From Sulfurovum sp. (GTDB lineage Bacteria > Campylobacterota > Campylobacteria > Campylobacterales > Sulfurovaceae), in assembly GCA_030622375.1 (NCBI GenBank), contig JAUXGC010000010.1, forward strand, positions 1-21,904: a stretch of 21,904 nucleotides of DNA, written 5' to 3'. The notes beneath the pieces are model-generated. The model saw only the letters and a list, made by a program, of their open reading frames with translations. It had not been told where the DNA came from and did no database searches. The stretch's first letter is position 1. Every line of letters starts with the position of its first letter. Position numbers and translations under genes: made by a program. Positions 1-7,352 of the stretch are shown here, piece after piece.

Positions 1-46
1 CAATTGGTAGGGTGGCTGGAAATGCATCATAATCACTAAGTTGCAT
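1..46 (-). CDS. lon: Lon protease, N-terminal fragment (cut by window edge)
   Basis: Only the first 15 codons are present, reading MQLSDYDAFPATLPI from the ATG at 46-44 to the window edge. This matches the start of the Lon N-terminal substrate-binding domain, where a short polar lead is followed by the conserved LPI(L/V) strand. Lon is a cytoplasmic ATP-dependent serine protease that degrades misfolded and regulatory proteins. A Shine-Dalgarno-like AAAGGA lies at 60-55, nine bases before the ATG. The gene lies downstream of the bamD-like gene on the same strand, an adjacency I recall from Campylobacter. The call rests on a very short peptide plus this context. Confidence 0.72.
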   Translation of the reverse strand, partial: MQLSDYDAFPATLPI

Positions 47-98
47 AATTTTAATCCTTTAATAGTATATATTTATTGAGTTTTATTTGATTTTATTT

Positions 99-169
99 GT
101 AGGGGCAGATTCCATATCTACCCATGTAACATATATGCAAATTAGGGCAGATATGAAATCTGCCTCTAC
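99..169. repeat. Inverted pair of GTAG-headed REP-like palindromes between bamD and lon
   Basis: One copy runs 99-123 on the plus strand: GTAG, arm GGGCAGAT, a 5-base loop, arm ATCTACCC. A second runs 169-145 on the minus strand: GTAG, arm AGGCAGAT, arm ATCTGCCC. Each folds into an 8-bp hairpin with one mismatch. Being inverted copies, the two can also pair with each other into one long stem. The GTAG heads face outward. The pair begins six bases after the bamD-like stop codon, so in RNA it may act as a terminator or 3'-end stabiliser before lon. It resembles a two-REP unit (BIME). Confidence 0.72.
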
Positions 170-175
170 AATTGG

Positions 176-826
176 CTAATAAAAAATCTTACCGATAATC
201 CCTTGTTTTGGTGCTTCTATATCAGTCAATTCTACAACAGAGTTACTGTTTTTATCTCTATATATCTTTGCCGCTTTTGGCTTACCTGTACGATCATAGA
301 GAGATGCAATATTTTCATTTAACAAATATTGGCTCATCTGTAGCCTGGCAAGTAGTGTGTTTACCAATGGTGCATATACTGACCCTGGGTATCTAGTAAG
401 GTATATGTTGGCATTGTAAATATTGTCCATAATAAGCTTTTGGTCTTTATATACATCTTGTATGCCAAGAAATGAAGCTTTAAGTTTCATAAACTCTACA
501 TACTCGTAACTTCCCTCTTCTCCGTAACGCTTGTTATACTCGTCTAAATAGTAGTTAGCCAAGAGATATTCTTCTTTATCCATATGGGCATGAGCCAATA
601 TCATTATGGCTGTTGGCATTAGTGGAGAATTCATATGTTCACTTTTCAAAGAGATATAATACGCATCAGCTTTATCCATATTTTTTTTGCCTACTGCACT
701 GCTTATCTGTTTATACCAATATAGTGCTGGTTTATTGAACTCTGTAACTTCATCTTTCTTTGAACAGCCTGTAAAAAGAAACACTAAAACTATAGAAGCT
801 AGACAAATATTCTTCAAATGTAACAT
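176..826 (-). CDS. bamD: BamD-like outer membrane assembly lipoprotein
   Basis: The 216-residue protein has a lipoprotein signal peptide ending in the lipobox LFTGC (Cys about residue 21), so it should be anchored in the outer membrane facing the periplasm. The rest is helical and TPR-like, with repeat-type segments such as YLLANYYLDEY and NANIYLTRYPGSVYAPLV, as in BamD, the essential partner of BamA in folding beta-barrel proteins. It is slightly shorter than E. coli BamD (about 245 residues). GAGG lies seven bases before the ATG. lon follows downstream after a REP pair. The lipobox and TPR pattern are read directly. BamD rather than another TPR lipoprotein is inferred from the fold and the lon adjacency. 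Confidence 0.8.
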   Translation of the reverse strand: MLHLKNICLASIVLVFLFTGCSKKDEVTEFNKPALYWYKQISSAVGKKNMDKADAYYISLKSEHMNSPLMPTAIMILAHAHMDKEEYLLANYYLDEYNKRYGEEGSYEYVEFMKLKASFLGIQDVYKDQKLIMDNIYNANIYLTRYPGSVYAPLVNTLLARLQMSQYLLNENIASLYDRTGKPKAAKIYRDKNSNSVVELTDIEAPKQGIIGKIFY

Positions 827-888
827 GGTTTACCTCATCTATTTAATGTAATTAAAATATATAATAGCTCAAAATATGTAAAAAGCGT

Positions 889-905
889 ATTAGGTTCTAC
901 CTAAA
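889..905. other. Short palindrome upstream of bamD
   Basis: TTAGGT (890-895) and ACCTAA (899-904) form a perfect 6-bp inverted repeat around TCT. It lies about 65 bases before the bamD-like start codon, in the 143-base spacer after the pseudopilin gene. It could be an operator or a small RNA hairpin. Nothing in the sequence decides between these. Confidence 0.3.
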
Positions 906-920
906 TTAGATAAAACCTTT

Positions 921-970
921 AAAAAGCTGTCTCTTTGTAAAGAGTAAACTAACAGTAAAAGCAAAGAGCT
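921..970 (-). terminator. Possible intrinsic terminator after the leftward pseudopilin
   Basis: On the minus strand, CTCTTTG (968-962) directly after the stop codon can pair with CAAAGAG (937-931), and five T residues follow at 925-921 after a short ACAGC spacer. A smaller alternative hairpin (CTCTT / AAGAG, 931-944) overlaps it. The T-run and the position at the gene end fit a Rho-independent terminator, but the stem is AT-rich and the loop long. Confidence 0.35.
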
Positions 971-1641
971 TATGACGCACTTACAAACCCTGTCTCTTTT
1001 TCTATGGTAAAAACAATCTCGGCAGCACTGCTCTCTTCAAACCCAACTGTTATATAACAATTAGATGTCATGTATCCAGCATAAGGAGTAACTGCAGTAA
1101 AAATTCCACTTTTAAACGGTCGTCCCAAATAATCAAAAGCTATGTATTTTTCTGGCCCACATCCCCCACTAAATACCACACTATTTACTCCATATTTTTT
1201 ACCAATAAAGATATTTGGACTTTCGTCTACCCTAATCTCACTATCTATAGGCAAGTGATACATATATTTACCGTTGGCAGGGTCCATGGCTGTTTCATGC
1301 TTATCTACAGCAAGACCGTAGTTAGTGTTGGATGATATGGTATAAAAATATTTGTTATTGCTATTGAAATAACGCGAGAAACCCATTGTCCACAACGTCT
1401 GTTGCCAGTCAAGATCTCTTAGGGATGTTGTGCCATCTGCATGTGTAAGGAGCTGTCGTCTTAGGTTTGTTTTGTTATCTACAAGTGCAAGGTGCTGTGT
1501 GTATCTAAGTGCTGAGAGAATGTTATCTTTGGCCTCTTGGCGTACATCGCGCTCCATTCTTGGTATAGCCAATGTAGCTAAAATACCTAGCACAACTATA
1601 ACTATTAGCAATTCTAACATTGTAAAAGCCAATCTTTTCAT
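970..1641 (-). CDS. Type IV pilin-like protein with GspH/FimT (MshC-like) architecture
   Basis: The 223-residue protein begins with a class III prepilin signal, MKRLA then FTMLELLIVIVVLGILA, giving a cleavage site with Ala at -1, Phe at +1 and Glu at +5, followed by the hydrophobic N-terminal helix. The C-terminal half contains a Cys pair (SGGCGPEKY and TSNCYITVGF) around an FDYLGRPF segment and ends with a strand like the terminal one of GspH/FimT pseudopilins. It should be processed by a PilD-type peptidase and inserted in the inner membrane as a minor pilin. It is transcribed divergently from the MshQ-like gene. AAGG precedes the ATG. MshC is a positional guess; a generic GspH-type pseudopilin is equally compatible. 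Confidence 0.78.
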   Translation of the reverse strand: MKRLAFTMLELLIVIVVLGILATLAIPRMERDVRQEAKDNILSALRYTQHLALVDNKTNLRRQLLTHADGTTSLRDLDWQQTLWTMGFSRYFNSNNKYFYTISSNTNYGLAVDKHETAMDPANGKYMYHLPIDSEIRVDESPNIFIGKKYGVNSVVFSGGCGPEKYIAFDYLGRPFKSGIFTAVTPYAGYMTSNCYITVGFEESSAAEIVFTIEKETGFVSAS

Positions 1642-1672
1642 AAAAATTACACCTTTTTAGTGGTTTTTATTT

Positions 1673-1681
1673 ATTATAACA
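1673..1681 (-). promoter_or_regulatory. Extended -10 promoter of the leftward pseudopilin
   Basis: Read on the minus strand the bases are TGTTATAAT, a perfect TATAAT with the TGn extension, about 32 bases before the pseudopilin ATG. No good -35 hexamer is seen, which is common for extended -10 promoters and for the housekeeping sigma factor of Campylobacterota. Confidence 0.5.
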
Positions 1682-1722
1682 CAAATTGATAACATTAATC
1701 ATCTTTATTTTGCTCAATTGTA

Positions 1723-1731
1723 TGCTATAAT
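1723..1731 (+). promoter_or_regulatory. Extended -10 promoter of the rightward MSHA-like pilus operon
   Basis: TGCTATAAT is an extended -10 (TGn plus perfect TATAAT at 1726-1731), about 35 bases before the chosen start of the MshQ-like gene. It faces away from the matching promoter at 1673-1681, so the two units are driven back to back and could share one regulator in the roughly 45 bases between them. A -35 box is weak. The TATAAT lies inside the longest possible reading frame, which argues against a start at 1718. Confidence 0.55.
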
Positions 1732-1765
1732 AATAAATTGCATAAAGCTAGGAGGTTCTATATTT

Positions 1766-4546
1766 ATGATAAAATATTTTAAAATCATGTTTTTATTTAT
1801 AACATTCACTGCTCTAAATGCAGATATTGTAGACAATCTCATCTCTATAGATCTCTACAATGCTGGCACAACTAAAGTGATTCAAACCAAAGTAGCAGGT
1901 GAACTTACAACAATTACAGGAGTTCATGTTACGCCACTAGTAGGAGCGTCAGTATTTGCACCTGTTATTGTTACGCCTCTTCCTTCTATATCTCCTACTG
2001 GCATACCTACTGTGATTCCGATTCCTCTTTGGGTTCCTTATACTATCATACCTTATTATCTAACCGGTACTTTTATGCCAGTTCTAACTCCTGCCGCACT
2101 AAAGCCTATCGGCATCGTACTAAACCCTACCTTCGAACGTATCAACGAACCAAGCTATCTTGATCCCGTCAACCCCTACCCCTCCCCTTTATTCATAGAC
2201 ATTCCACCTGGGCAAGTCTCTGCATCGGCTGAAATAAGAATACCTTATAAGCCAAGTATGGGTCATGCATTTGCTATGCAAATTGCTGACCCTCATTTAT
2301 ATCTTAACGTACTCAATCCTTTCCTAGCACAAACACTTCCATTCTGTATTAGGCCTGAAGCACCACATGATGTAATGTGTGAAATTATACCTATAACTTT
2401 AGAAGAAATTTCGACACAAATAAATATTAATCAAAATCTGGTTAACGTTATTCTTAAATTTGCATTTACGACAATAGGTTCTGGTGGTAGCTTAACTTTT
2501 CCAGCGTTAGTTGAGGCGTTGCTGGGAATTGCGAGTGGGGTAAATCTTGCCCAGCTTGAAGCTTTAGCAGAAATAGCAATAAGAATTGCAACAACCCCAG
2601 CTTTTCAAACCTTTGGTGAAGCGACCTATAATAGATGTGCTATAGCTTGTGCGCCTACTCCTGCAGCTACAACAACTACTGACTTTATACCTGGAATACC
2701 CAGAACAGTAACTCCCAGAAAGTGTTATGAGTGTGTTATCAATCCTACATACATTGACACTGACACTGTCCCTGTGTCACGACTTCTATATTCTACTGAC
2801 GACTTTGCCATCAGACCTGACAAGTTTGATTTGGACATATACGATTTGGGTATGGATCCTCCTCCACTTCCGGACGAAATACCTATTAAGCGTATTATAA
2901 TTCCGAACGAAGAGCAGCTTCTGCGTTCTGGCATGGAGTATGGAGTGTCATTAAGAGCCATAAACCAAAAATCAAATCCAAATGATACAGATGATGATGC
3001 ACCCACTAATCTTGAATACAACACTATATACGATTATAATCTTAATATTGGTATAAGACCAAATGCAATCAAATACTTTAAAAATGATATAGTAGATTTG
3101 GTATTTGGACTAAGTGGTTTGGCAACACTTACACCGCATATAATTCCTGGAACACTTGAACAATTACCATTTGTATTGCCATCATATATGGTAGGTGGCT
3201 TATCATCTATGCTTCCTATAATAAACCCAATAATAGCCCAAGATGTTCTTAATCTTAACTATAGTGATGTAGGCAAAGTAAAAGTTCACGTTTATGATGG
3301 AAACTGGTCTGCCATAGATAACGATGATACCCCTATGGATTGTATCAGTCCTAGACACACATATATTTGTGGGGAACAAATGGTTACATTTATACCACAT
3401 CACTTCGCATTTACATACCTAGACGTCACAAACAATACTGGTCCAGATAGTAACTTTACCTACATTGCAAAAAGAAATATTGGGCTAGAAGAGAGAAGCC
3501 TTATGGCTGGCAGAGTTAACGTGCGAATAGAAGCGCACAATAAATACGGCTTTATAACAGCAAACTTTAGAGAAGAGGTCGTAAATATCGAAGGTATCGA
3601 AGATATGGAACCTTTTAAGTATTATTATGAAAACAATGTTAGCATTGCTCAAAGAGTTAACCTTCCTTTTGCCGAAGTGTCTGGCGTAAATGAGAAACAG
3701 ATAGGCTTTAAGCTTGGAGTAAAAGATATTTCATGGGATGAGGAGACTTATCCTCTTGAGTTTAACTTCTCAAGAGATATTAGCACTAGTGTCAACCCTT
3801 TTCATGTCTATCGCACCAATCTTGACATAAATATAACCTCAAAATATAAGTATCCTCTAACAATGCCTGATAGCAATGCAACCATCATAACAGGATATTT
3901 TATTGGACCAATCGCAAATCTTATAGTTCAACCCATACCACTTCTACCGCTCATGACTCCAATTCAGCACCATGCGACTATGTATTATGGAAAAACAAAA
4001 GCTTCCAAATACTTTTATGAAGATGTGACAGAGGCTTACATTAGAACACCCATAGAGGTAAATGTATATTGTGATTACCGTGGGATTATTGGTGGGATTC
4101 TTGACCCTAAGTGTAGTGACTTTGGCATAGATACTGCTCTCGGAGAGACAAACGAACCAGCTTGGTGGCTCTCTTTGAATCATAGCATGGCTAGAGGTGA
4201 TGGTAATGTGAGCATTAATATAGGAACAGTATTTGAGGGTCTAGCTTCTCCAAGCATTAATGGAATCGCCTTTGCCGCTGCCAGTATCGAGAGTGGAGGA
4301 ATAGATGGAAACATAACTGTTATAGCAAACAGCACTTTGCGACCCATGACAGTTCCACTAGAGTTAAGCAGCACTACAAGTAAATGGCTCATCTACAACC
4401 AAGACGGTCTGTTTGCACCTACACCTTTCTATAAAGTCCGTTTTATAGACGGTACCAACCAAGCTAAGTGGTCTGGAGAGGGTGAAACTGGATATATTAT
4501 AAATATCGACTCTAGTTATAAAAAATCAAAAAGATTGGATTGGTAG
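1766..4546 (+). CDS. Large secreted DUF6701 (MshQ-like) surface or pilus-associated protein
   Basis: I start the protein at 1766 (926 residues): AGGAGG sits at 1750-1755, ten bases ahead, and the N-terminus then reads as a clean Sec signal peptide (MIKYFKIMFLFITFTALNA, cut before D). The frame is open back to 1718, but that stretch holds the promoter. From about residue 420 the segments resemble DUF6701, the C-terminal module of MshQ: a VGKVKVHVYDGNW strand, VTFIPHHFAF, NFTYIAKRN, then VRIEAHNKYGFITANF and a YYGK...VNVYCDYRG region. The N-terminal half is not recognised. It contains a Pro/Ile/Val-rich stretch (about 67-102) and Cys pairs (CAIAC, CYEC). The minor-pilin genes follow five bases downstream, pointing to a pilus-linked adhesin or assembly role. 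Domain assignment is by pattern only. Confidence 0.7.
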   Translation: MIKYFKIMFLFITFTALNADIVDNLISIDLYNAGTTKVIQTKVAGELTTITGVHVTPLVGASVFAPVIVTPLPSISPTGIPTVIPIPLWVPYTIIPYYLTGTFMPVLTPAALKPIGIVLNPTFERINEPSYLDPVNPYPSPLFIDIPPGQVSASAEIRIPYKPSMGHAFAMQIADPHLYLNVLNPFLAQTLPFCIRPEAPHDVMCEIIPITLEEISTQININQNLVNVILKFAFTTIGSGGSLTFPALVEALLGIASGVNLAQLEALAEIAIRIATTPAFQTFGEATYNRCAIACAPTPAATTTTDFIPGIPRTVTPRKCYECVINPTYIDTDTVPVSRLLYSTDDFAIRPDKFDLDIYDLGMDPPPLPDEIPIKRIIIPNEEQLLRSGMEYGVSLRAINQKSNPNDTDDDAPTNLEYNTIYDYNLNIGIRPNAIKYFKNDIVDLVFGLSGLATLTPHIIPGTLEQLPFVLPSYMVGGLSSMLPIINPIIAQDVLNLNYSDVGKVKVHVYDGNWSAIDNDDTPMDCISPRHTYICGEQMVTFIPHHFAFTYLDVTNNTGPDSNFTYIAKRNIGLEERSLMAGRVNVRIEAHNKYGFITANFREEVVNIEGIEDMEPFKYYYENNVSIAQRVNLPFAEVSGVNEKQIGFKLGVKDISWDEETYPLEFNFSRDISTSVNPFHVYRTNLDINITSKYKYPLTMPDSNATIITGYFIGPIANLIVQPIPLLPLMTPIQHHATMYYGKTKASKYFYEDVTEAYIRTPIEVNVYCDYRGIIGGILDPKCSDFGIDTALGETNEPAWWLSLNHSMARGDGNVSINIGTVFEGLASPSINGIAFAAASIESGGIDGNITVIANSTLRPMTVPLELSSTTSKWLIYNQDGLFAPTPFYKVRFIDGTNQAKWSGEGETGYIINIDSSYKKSKRLDW

Positions 4547-4551
4547 CTTAG

Positions 4552-5274
4552 ATGAAAAGCATAGACTACAAAGTAAACCAAAGTCGCAAAGCCATAGCAA
4601 TGATAGAACTCATTTTTGCTCTTGTGATTATAGGTATTACGCTTATGAGTGTACCAAACCTCATAAGCCAAGCACAGCGTAGCGGATATGTTGCTTTGCA
4701 ACAAGAAGCCATAGCAGCAGCCTCTTCAAACATAAACCTTATGCTCTCCAGAGAGTGGGATGAACAAAATACCGACTCATCCATAGGCGTATATATACTA
4801 AAAACACTTGGAGATGTCAATCTATCAGTTAGAGATGGTGGCAAATATAGAAAATATTCTCCTACCGCAAGCACTGATAACCCAAATGCTTCTGTTTTAT
4901 TAGGCTCTGATTTGGATGACCTTGGCATTAATGATGATATAGATGATCTTTTTGCCACTGGTGGACAGAAAGTAGATGGAGTACAAGATTTATTAGATAC
5001 TATAAACACCTCAACCACAGTCACCTATCTTAACGATTCAATAAAGTTAGGAGACTGGAGAAGTGGAGAAGTAGTTATCTATAGCAACCCTTTTTTCCTT
5101 TTACCAGTCTTGCCTCTTTTTACTACTAACATAAAAGGAATTACCGTCACCCTAACTAGTGGGAGCCTAACCCCTGATGGGAACTCAATACCTGAACTGG
5201 AAAAAACTATAGTATTGAGAGCATTTTCTTGCAACATAGGCTCTTACGAGCTTGCAAAGAGGGTTTTCTACTAA
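4552..5274 (+). CDS. MshD-like minor pseudopilin
   Basis: The 240-residue protein has a prepilin signal RKA then IAMIELIFALVIIGITLMS, with Ala at -1, Ile at +1 and Glu at +5, after a longer basic leader than usual (about 16 residues). The mature part resembles MshD: a helix with YVALQQEAIAAASSNINLML followed by a ...EWDEQNTDS... segment. It starts five bases after the MshQ-like stop codon, with no clear ribosome-binding site, so translational coupling is likely. An unusual hydrophobic Pro/Leu stretch (NPFFLLPVLPLFTT, about residues 181-194) interrupts what looks like a strand pair near the C-terminus. Predicted location is the inner membrane and pilus base. MshD is assigned from the sequence pattern and the gene order. 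Confidence 0.7.
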   Translation: MKSIDYKVNQSRKAIAMIELIFALVIIGITLMSVPNLISQAQRSGYVALQQEAIAAASSNINLMLSREWDEQNTDSSIGVYILKTLGDVNLSVRDGGKYRKYSPTASTDNPNASVLLGSDLDDLGINDDIDDLFATGGQKVDGVQDLLDTINTSTTVTYLNDSIKLGDWRSGEVVIYSNPFFLLPVLPLFTTNIKGITVTLTSGSLTPDGNSIPELEKTIVLRAFSCNIGSYELAKRVFY

Positions 5275-6221
5275 TGAATAAAACATTTAACTCTTTTAGA
5301 AATGGCTTGACCATGCTTGAACTTGTTTTCGTCATTGTCATTTTAGGCATTGTCGCTTCCATAAGCTCTTCAATCATAGCTCAAGTCTATGAAAGCTATA
5401 TAGTCCAAAGATCGCTCTATCATGCTAACATGAAGTCAGAGTTAGCCGCTATGCAAATAGGTAACAGGCTCTCTTATCGCATCTCCAGTTCTGTGATAGG
5501 CAGAGTGCCAGACAGTACTACCTTTAAACCCCTAGACGAACTACGCTCTACTGATGGAGAAACCCACACCGTGCTAGAGTGGATAGCTTACGACAACGAC
5601 AGTTTCAGCGCTGCAAGTAAACCTGGCTGGAGTGGTTTTTGTGATGTTCGCTCAACGTTTACAACCAGAACCAAAATATATACACCAGGCTCTAACTTAT
5701 ATCTAACTAACAGTATTATTATAAATCTCAGTGGTGCAACTAAAAACATAGCTAGTGCGGCCATCATCTTTGCAGGACATCAGTATGCTCCAAGCAAAAA
5801 CTATGCCGCAGAGTGTATGGGTTTTACAAATAGTAGTTGCATCTCTCCTGTATATTCAATTAGCACTGGTACCTCTATAGATCTTGAAGACAATAGAGCA
5901 AAAATGATGAGAGACCAATATAAATTGGTTTGGAGTGCTTATGCCATAGTGCCTACAACAGTTACTGGATCTGAACTTACCAACAGAGGGTTCAAAGAGG
6001 GAGATGCCATTTACGATTTGACACTTCACTACAACTATCAACCATGGAATACAAATGCCCCCTCTAGTTATGCCAATGGAGAATCATCTATTCTAGTAAC
6101 CAATGTTACATCTTTTAGATTTACAGGAAAAGGTGACACCGTTCGTTTTAAAATATGTGTCATAGAGCCTATGGGCGACAGCAATGTCACCTCATGCAAA
6201 GAGAAGGCGGTCATAAGATGA
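5274..6221 (+). CDS. MshO-like minor pseudopilin
   Basis: The start is ATG 5274-5276, overlapping the TAA of the previous gene, with an AAAGAGGG motif about ten bases upstream. The frame is open further left, but only this start puts the prepilin signal near the N-terminus: SFRNG then LTMLELVFVIVILGIVASIS, with canonical Gly at -1 and Glu at +5. The 315-residue length and the extended periplasmic domain with several Cys (GFCDVRS, AAECMGF, SSCISPVY, FKICVIEP) fit the MshO / PilW-like class of large minor pilins. It overlaps the next gene by ATGA. It probably helps initiate or cap the pilus. A generic PilW-like protein is the main alternative. Confidence 0.72.
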   Translation: MNKTFNSFRNGLTMLELVFVIVILGIVASISSSIIAQVYESYIVQRSLYHANMKSELAAMQIGNRLSYRISSSVIGRVPDSTTFKPLDELRSTDGETHTVLEWIAYDNDSFSAASKPGWSGFCDVRSTFTTRTKIYTPGSNLYLTNSIIINLSGATKNIASAAIIFAGHQYAPSKNYAAECMGFTNSSCISPVYSISTGTSIDLEDNRAKMMRDQYKLVWSAYAIVPTTVTGSELTNRGFKEGDAIYDLTLHYNYQPWNTNAPSSYANGESSILVTNVTSFRFTGKGDTVRFKICVIEPMGDSNVTSCKEKAVIR

Positions 6222-6670
6222 GAAAAGCATTCTCTATGTTAACAGCTATTTTTGTCATTCTTATTATGGCAACTGTAGGTGCATTTATACTAAACATTTC
6301 CGGTAAATCTGTAAAAACAACCACCATGCAATACAAAAAAGAACAAGCTGCCCTCTATGCAAGAAGTTATACCGAACTCGCCATCATGGCTGCAACTGCA
6401 AATGACTCTACAGTTGATGAGTGTGCTAAAAACATAAATGGGCATATAGGTAATTTTATAGATGATCTTATAGGTGATGGTGATGGATATAGCATAGAAA
6501 CGCACATCGCCTACATAGGAAATGGCTTGGTATGTGGTGATGATATTCTAAATGAACTTCCAATCGTGACACCCGACTCACTGCATATCATTGTAGATGT
6601 TTATGTTACATATAAAGATTCAAGCCTAACATATATCACTTATCATCGCAGAACTCTTCAAAAACTATAG
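6218..6670 (+). CDS. MshP-like (PilX-type) small minor pilin
   Basis: The ATG at 6218 overlaps the preceding stop in an ATGA arrangement and is preceded by GAGAAGG. A longer frame from 6155 would bury the prepilin signal, so I reject it. The 150-residue protein starts MRKA then FSMLTAIFVILIMATVGAFIL: a prepilin-type N-terminus with Ala at -1 and Thr instead of Glu at +5, plus the LTAIFVI core seen in MshP. Lack of Glu5 is typical of MshP/GspK-type tip subunits, which do not need the Glu5-N-terminus contact within the fibre. It ends the pilus operon. Only two Cys (DECAKN, LVCGDD) are present in the mature part. Confidence 0.68.
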   Translation: MRKAFSMLTAIFVILIMATVGAFILNISGKSVKTTTMQYKKEQAALYARSYTELAIMAATANDSTVDECAKNINGHIGNFIDDLIGDGDGYSIETHIAYIGNGLVCGDDILNELPIVTPDSLHIIVDVYVTYKDSSLTYITYHRRTLQKL

Positions 6671-6724
6671 GGGTTTACCCTCTCTCGTTTACTCTTCATT
6701 AAGCTTGTTAAGTTACAATTAAGA

Positions 6725-6746
6725 ATAGATATATACTTATATCTAT
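6725..6746. promoter_or_regulatory. 9-bp palindrome in the hpf leader / promoter
   Basis: ATAGATATA (6725-6733) and TATATCTAT (6738-6746) form a perfect 9-bp inverted repeat around TACT, about 24 bases before the hpf ATG. A TATACT (-10-like) overlaps its centre and a TTGTTA lies at 6705-6710, though the spacing (21 bases) is long. The repeat could be a repressor or activator site on the promoter, or a 5'-UTR hairpin. Confidence 0.4.
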
Positions 6747-6769
6747 ATTTAAATACGAAGGATAGGATT

Positions 6770-7297
6770 ATGAACAAAAGTATCACGGGAAGACATTTTG
6801 ATCTTACTGAAACTATCAAGTTATACGCAGATTCTGCACTAGATGGATTAAACAAATATCATCTCGATATTATATCAGGAAGCACTATAATCTCAGCAAA
6901 TAGCAAAAAGGGATTTGATGTAGAGTTCATAGTTAACTTAAAAGATAAAAATACCATCGTTATTACCCAATCAGACAAAGATGTTTATGCTGCCATAGAC
7001 CTTGCCATAGAGAGAGTAAAAAAATCACTTAGACGCCATGCAGACAAGATTAAAGGTCACCGTATTATGAGCTTTAAAGATTTGGGAGCAGAAGCAGAAG
7101 CGGTAGGAGAATATTCATCAAATGAAGAGTTAGAGATTATTCCTATGGACTTGAAACTTCATAAACCACTTGATTTTGATGAAGCTATAAATATGCTCAA
7201 AACAGAGAAAAAAAGACAATTCATAGTATTTAACGATGAAGAAGGCTTGATGAGAGTCATGTACAAAAGAGCAGATGGGAAATTTGGGCTCTATTAA
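6770..7297 (+). CDS. hpf: Ribosome hibernation promoting factor, long form
   Basis: The 175-residue protein has the two parts of long HPF: an N-terminal domain that binds the 30S decoding channel (about 1-98: MNKSITGRHFDLTETIKLYAD through DLAIERVKKSLRRHADKIK), a linker, and a C-terminal dimerisation domain (about 124-175) with the typical KPLDFDEAINML, IVFNDEEGLMRVMYKR and DGKFGLY segments. Long HPF alone dimerises 70S ribosomes into 100S particles in starvation. AAGGA lies about nine bases before the ATG. It is monocistronic: the pilus operon ends 100 bases upstream and recG converges from the right. The palindrome at 6725-6746 may regulate it. Confidence 0.93.
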   Translation: MNKSITGRHFDLTETIKLYADSALDGLNKYHLDIISGSTIISANSKKGFDVEFIVNLKDKNTIVITQSDKDVYAAIDLAIERVKKSLRRHADKIKGHRIMSFKDLGAEAEAVGEYSSNEELEIIPMDLKLHKPLDFDEAINMLKTEKKRQFIVFNDEEGLMRVMYKRADGKFGLY

Positions 7298-7312
7298 TAG
7301 ACAATTTTTACC

Positions 7313-7352
7313 TTTGCAAATAAACGGTGTTGTGGGGACACAACACCCTACG
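7313..7352 (-). repeat. GTAG-headed REP-like element at the recG 3' end (copy 1 of the GGTGTTGT family)
   Basis: On the minus strand the element starts CGTAG (7352-7348), then arm GGTGTTGTG, loop TCCC, arm CACAACACC: a perfect 9-bp hairpin. It continues with GTTTATTTGCAAA. The same 40 bases, with one mismatch, occur inverted at 9406-9445. The GTAG overlaps the recG stop codon TAG (7350-7348). It occupies most of the 50-base gap between convergent hpf and recG and could serve as a terminator for both. Confidence 0.82.

Noticed and set aside
1718..1765. Upstream extension of the MshQ-like gene to an ATG at 1718
   Set aside because: It contains the TATAAT promoter element and lacks a ribosome-binding site, while 1766 has AGGAGG and begins a clean signal peptide.
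4566..5024. 152-residue open frame opposite the MshD-like gene
   Set aside because: It is a shadow: the opposite strand encodes a clear prepilin within a compact operon, and this frame has no recognisable domain or ribosome-binding site.
5229..5273. Longer start for the MshO-like pseudopilin
   Set aside because: It would place the prepilin signal too far from the N-terminus; the TAATG overlap at 5274 with AAAGAGGG upstream fits better.
6671..6680. GGGTTTACCC after the pilus operon as a terminator
   Set aside because: Only three GC pairs and no U-run follow.
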